From assembly GCA_947484245.1 (NCBI GenBank), contig CANKOT010000151.1, positions 1-5,450 on the forward strand: DNA of 5,450 nucleotides, in the 5' to 3' direction. The position numbers were made by a program, and so were the translations under genes. The notes beneath the pieces are model-generated. The model was not told where the DNA came from. It saw only the letters and a program-made list of their open reading frames with translations, and did no database searches. This DNA is from Comamonadaceae bacterium. GTDB lineage: Bacteria > Pseudomonadota > Gammaproteobacteria > Burkholderiales > Burkholderiaceae. Below, piece after piece: positions 5,194 through 5,450 of this stretch. How positions within the stretch are numbered: position 1 is the stretch's first letter; the number at the start of each line of letters is the position of its first letter.

Positions 5194-5450
5194 ATGAGTC
5201 AACATGTTCTAGATCCAGCCAGTGAGGCTGAAGCAGAAATGGCGGGAGTTGCTCGAGCTTGCTTGGTCGCAGCTTTGGACCATTCGAATGCAGAGTTCAT
5301 CAAAATTAGTATCACGACTGACGATGGCGTGACTCAAATTCCAGAGTTGCAGCTACCACCACGAGCTCTGAGATTTTTCGCAGATGTGTTGCGGCAAATG
5401 GCCAAGCGTGAACCAATGCTTTTAGTTCCACAAAAATGTGAGTTAACGAC
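5194..5450 (+). CDS. Partial gene: N-terminal part of an HTH/excisionase-like antitoxin-type protein
   Basis: The frame opens at ATG 5194 behind a strong ribosome-binding site and stays open to the window end, giving 85 complete codons. The visible part is an acidic N-terminus (MSQHVLDPASEAEAEMAG), a helical segment (RACLVAALDH), a short strand pair, then QLPPRALRFFADVLRQMAK and LLVPQKCELTT. The LPP-ALRxxxDVLxQMA and VP-x-x-x-ELTT patterns match the start of a common family of DNA-binding proteins. In that family an excisionase-type HTH (typically TTQEAADLLNVSRP) follows directly and a PIN-domain (VapC-like) ribonuclease toxin gene is the usual neighbour. Both the HTH and the toxin would lie beyond this window, so the assignment rests on the N-terminal part alone. 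It is separated from htpG by a terminator and is probably an accessory module with its own promoter. Confidence 0.65.
   Translation, partial: MSQHVLDPASEAEAEMAGVARACLVAALDHSNAEFIKISITTDDGVTQIPELQLPPRALRFFADVLRQMAKREPMLLVPQKCELT

Noticed and set aside
1..5450. CRISPR arrays, tRNA or rRNA genes, insertion sequences
   Set aside because: No regularly spaced repeats, no cloverleaf-like sequences and no transposase frames or paired terminal repeats were seen on either strand.

Overview
The window looks like chromosomal DNA of a betaproteobacterium, most probably Burkholderiales and close to Comamonadaceae (Limnohabitans, Rhodoferax or Polaromonas-like). This rests on the style of the proteins (HtpG, an RluF-type pseudouridine synthase, a Crp/Fnr-type regulator with a WFGEG motif) and on moderate GC with a G/C third-position preference. 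It is an inference from recognition, not from a database search. Every gene I can support lies on the + strand.

Layout. Positions 1-169 are non-coding and unusually rich in CTAG, with a likely sigma-70 promoter overlapped by a palindrome and a 12-bp tandem repeat in the leader. A Crp/Fnr-family regulator (170-913) follows and overlaps by 4 bp (ATGA) an RluF-like 23S rRNA pseudouridine synthase (910-1764). After a 46-bp AT-rich gap comes a secreted ABC-transporter substrate-binding protein (1811-2848) with no permease or ATPase beside it. The 133-bp gap at 2849-2981 carries a clear heat-shock (sigma-32) promoter for htpG (2982-4949), the Hsp90 chaperone. The 244-bp gap at 4950-5193 holds a two-part hairpin, a strong intrinsic terminator, and then an AT-rich promoter/operator-like region. 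The last gene starts at 5194 and runs off the window. Its N-terminal 85 residues resemble the HTH/excisionase-like antitoxins usually paired with PIN-domain toxins.

How they work together. The regulator and rluF are probably translationally coupled. The substrate-binding protein has its own good ribosome-binding site and may be co-transcribed with rluF or separate. htpG is an independent heat-shock unit closed by its terminator. The last gene probably begins an accessory toxin-antitoxin module inserted beside a core housekeeping gene. Most of the window is ordinary core genome. The places most worth a second look are the CTAG cluster at the left end, the structured region after htpG and the truncated antitoxin-like gene.
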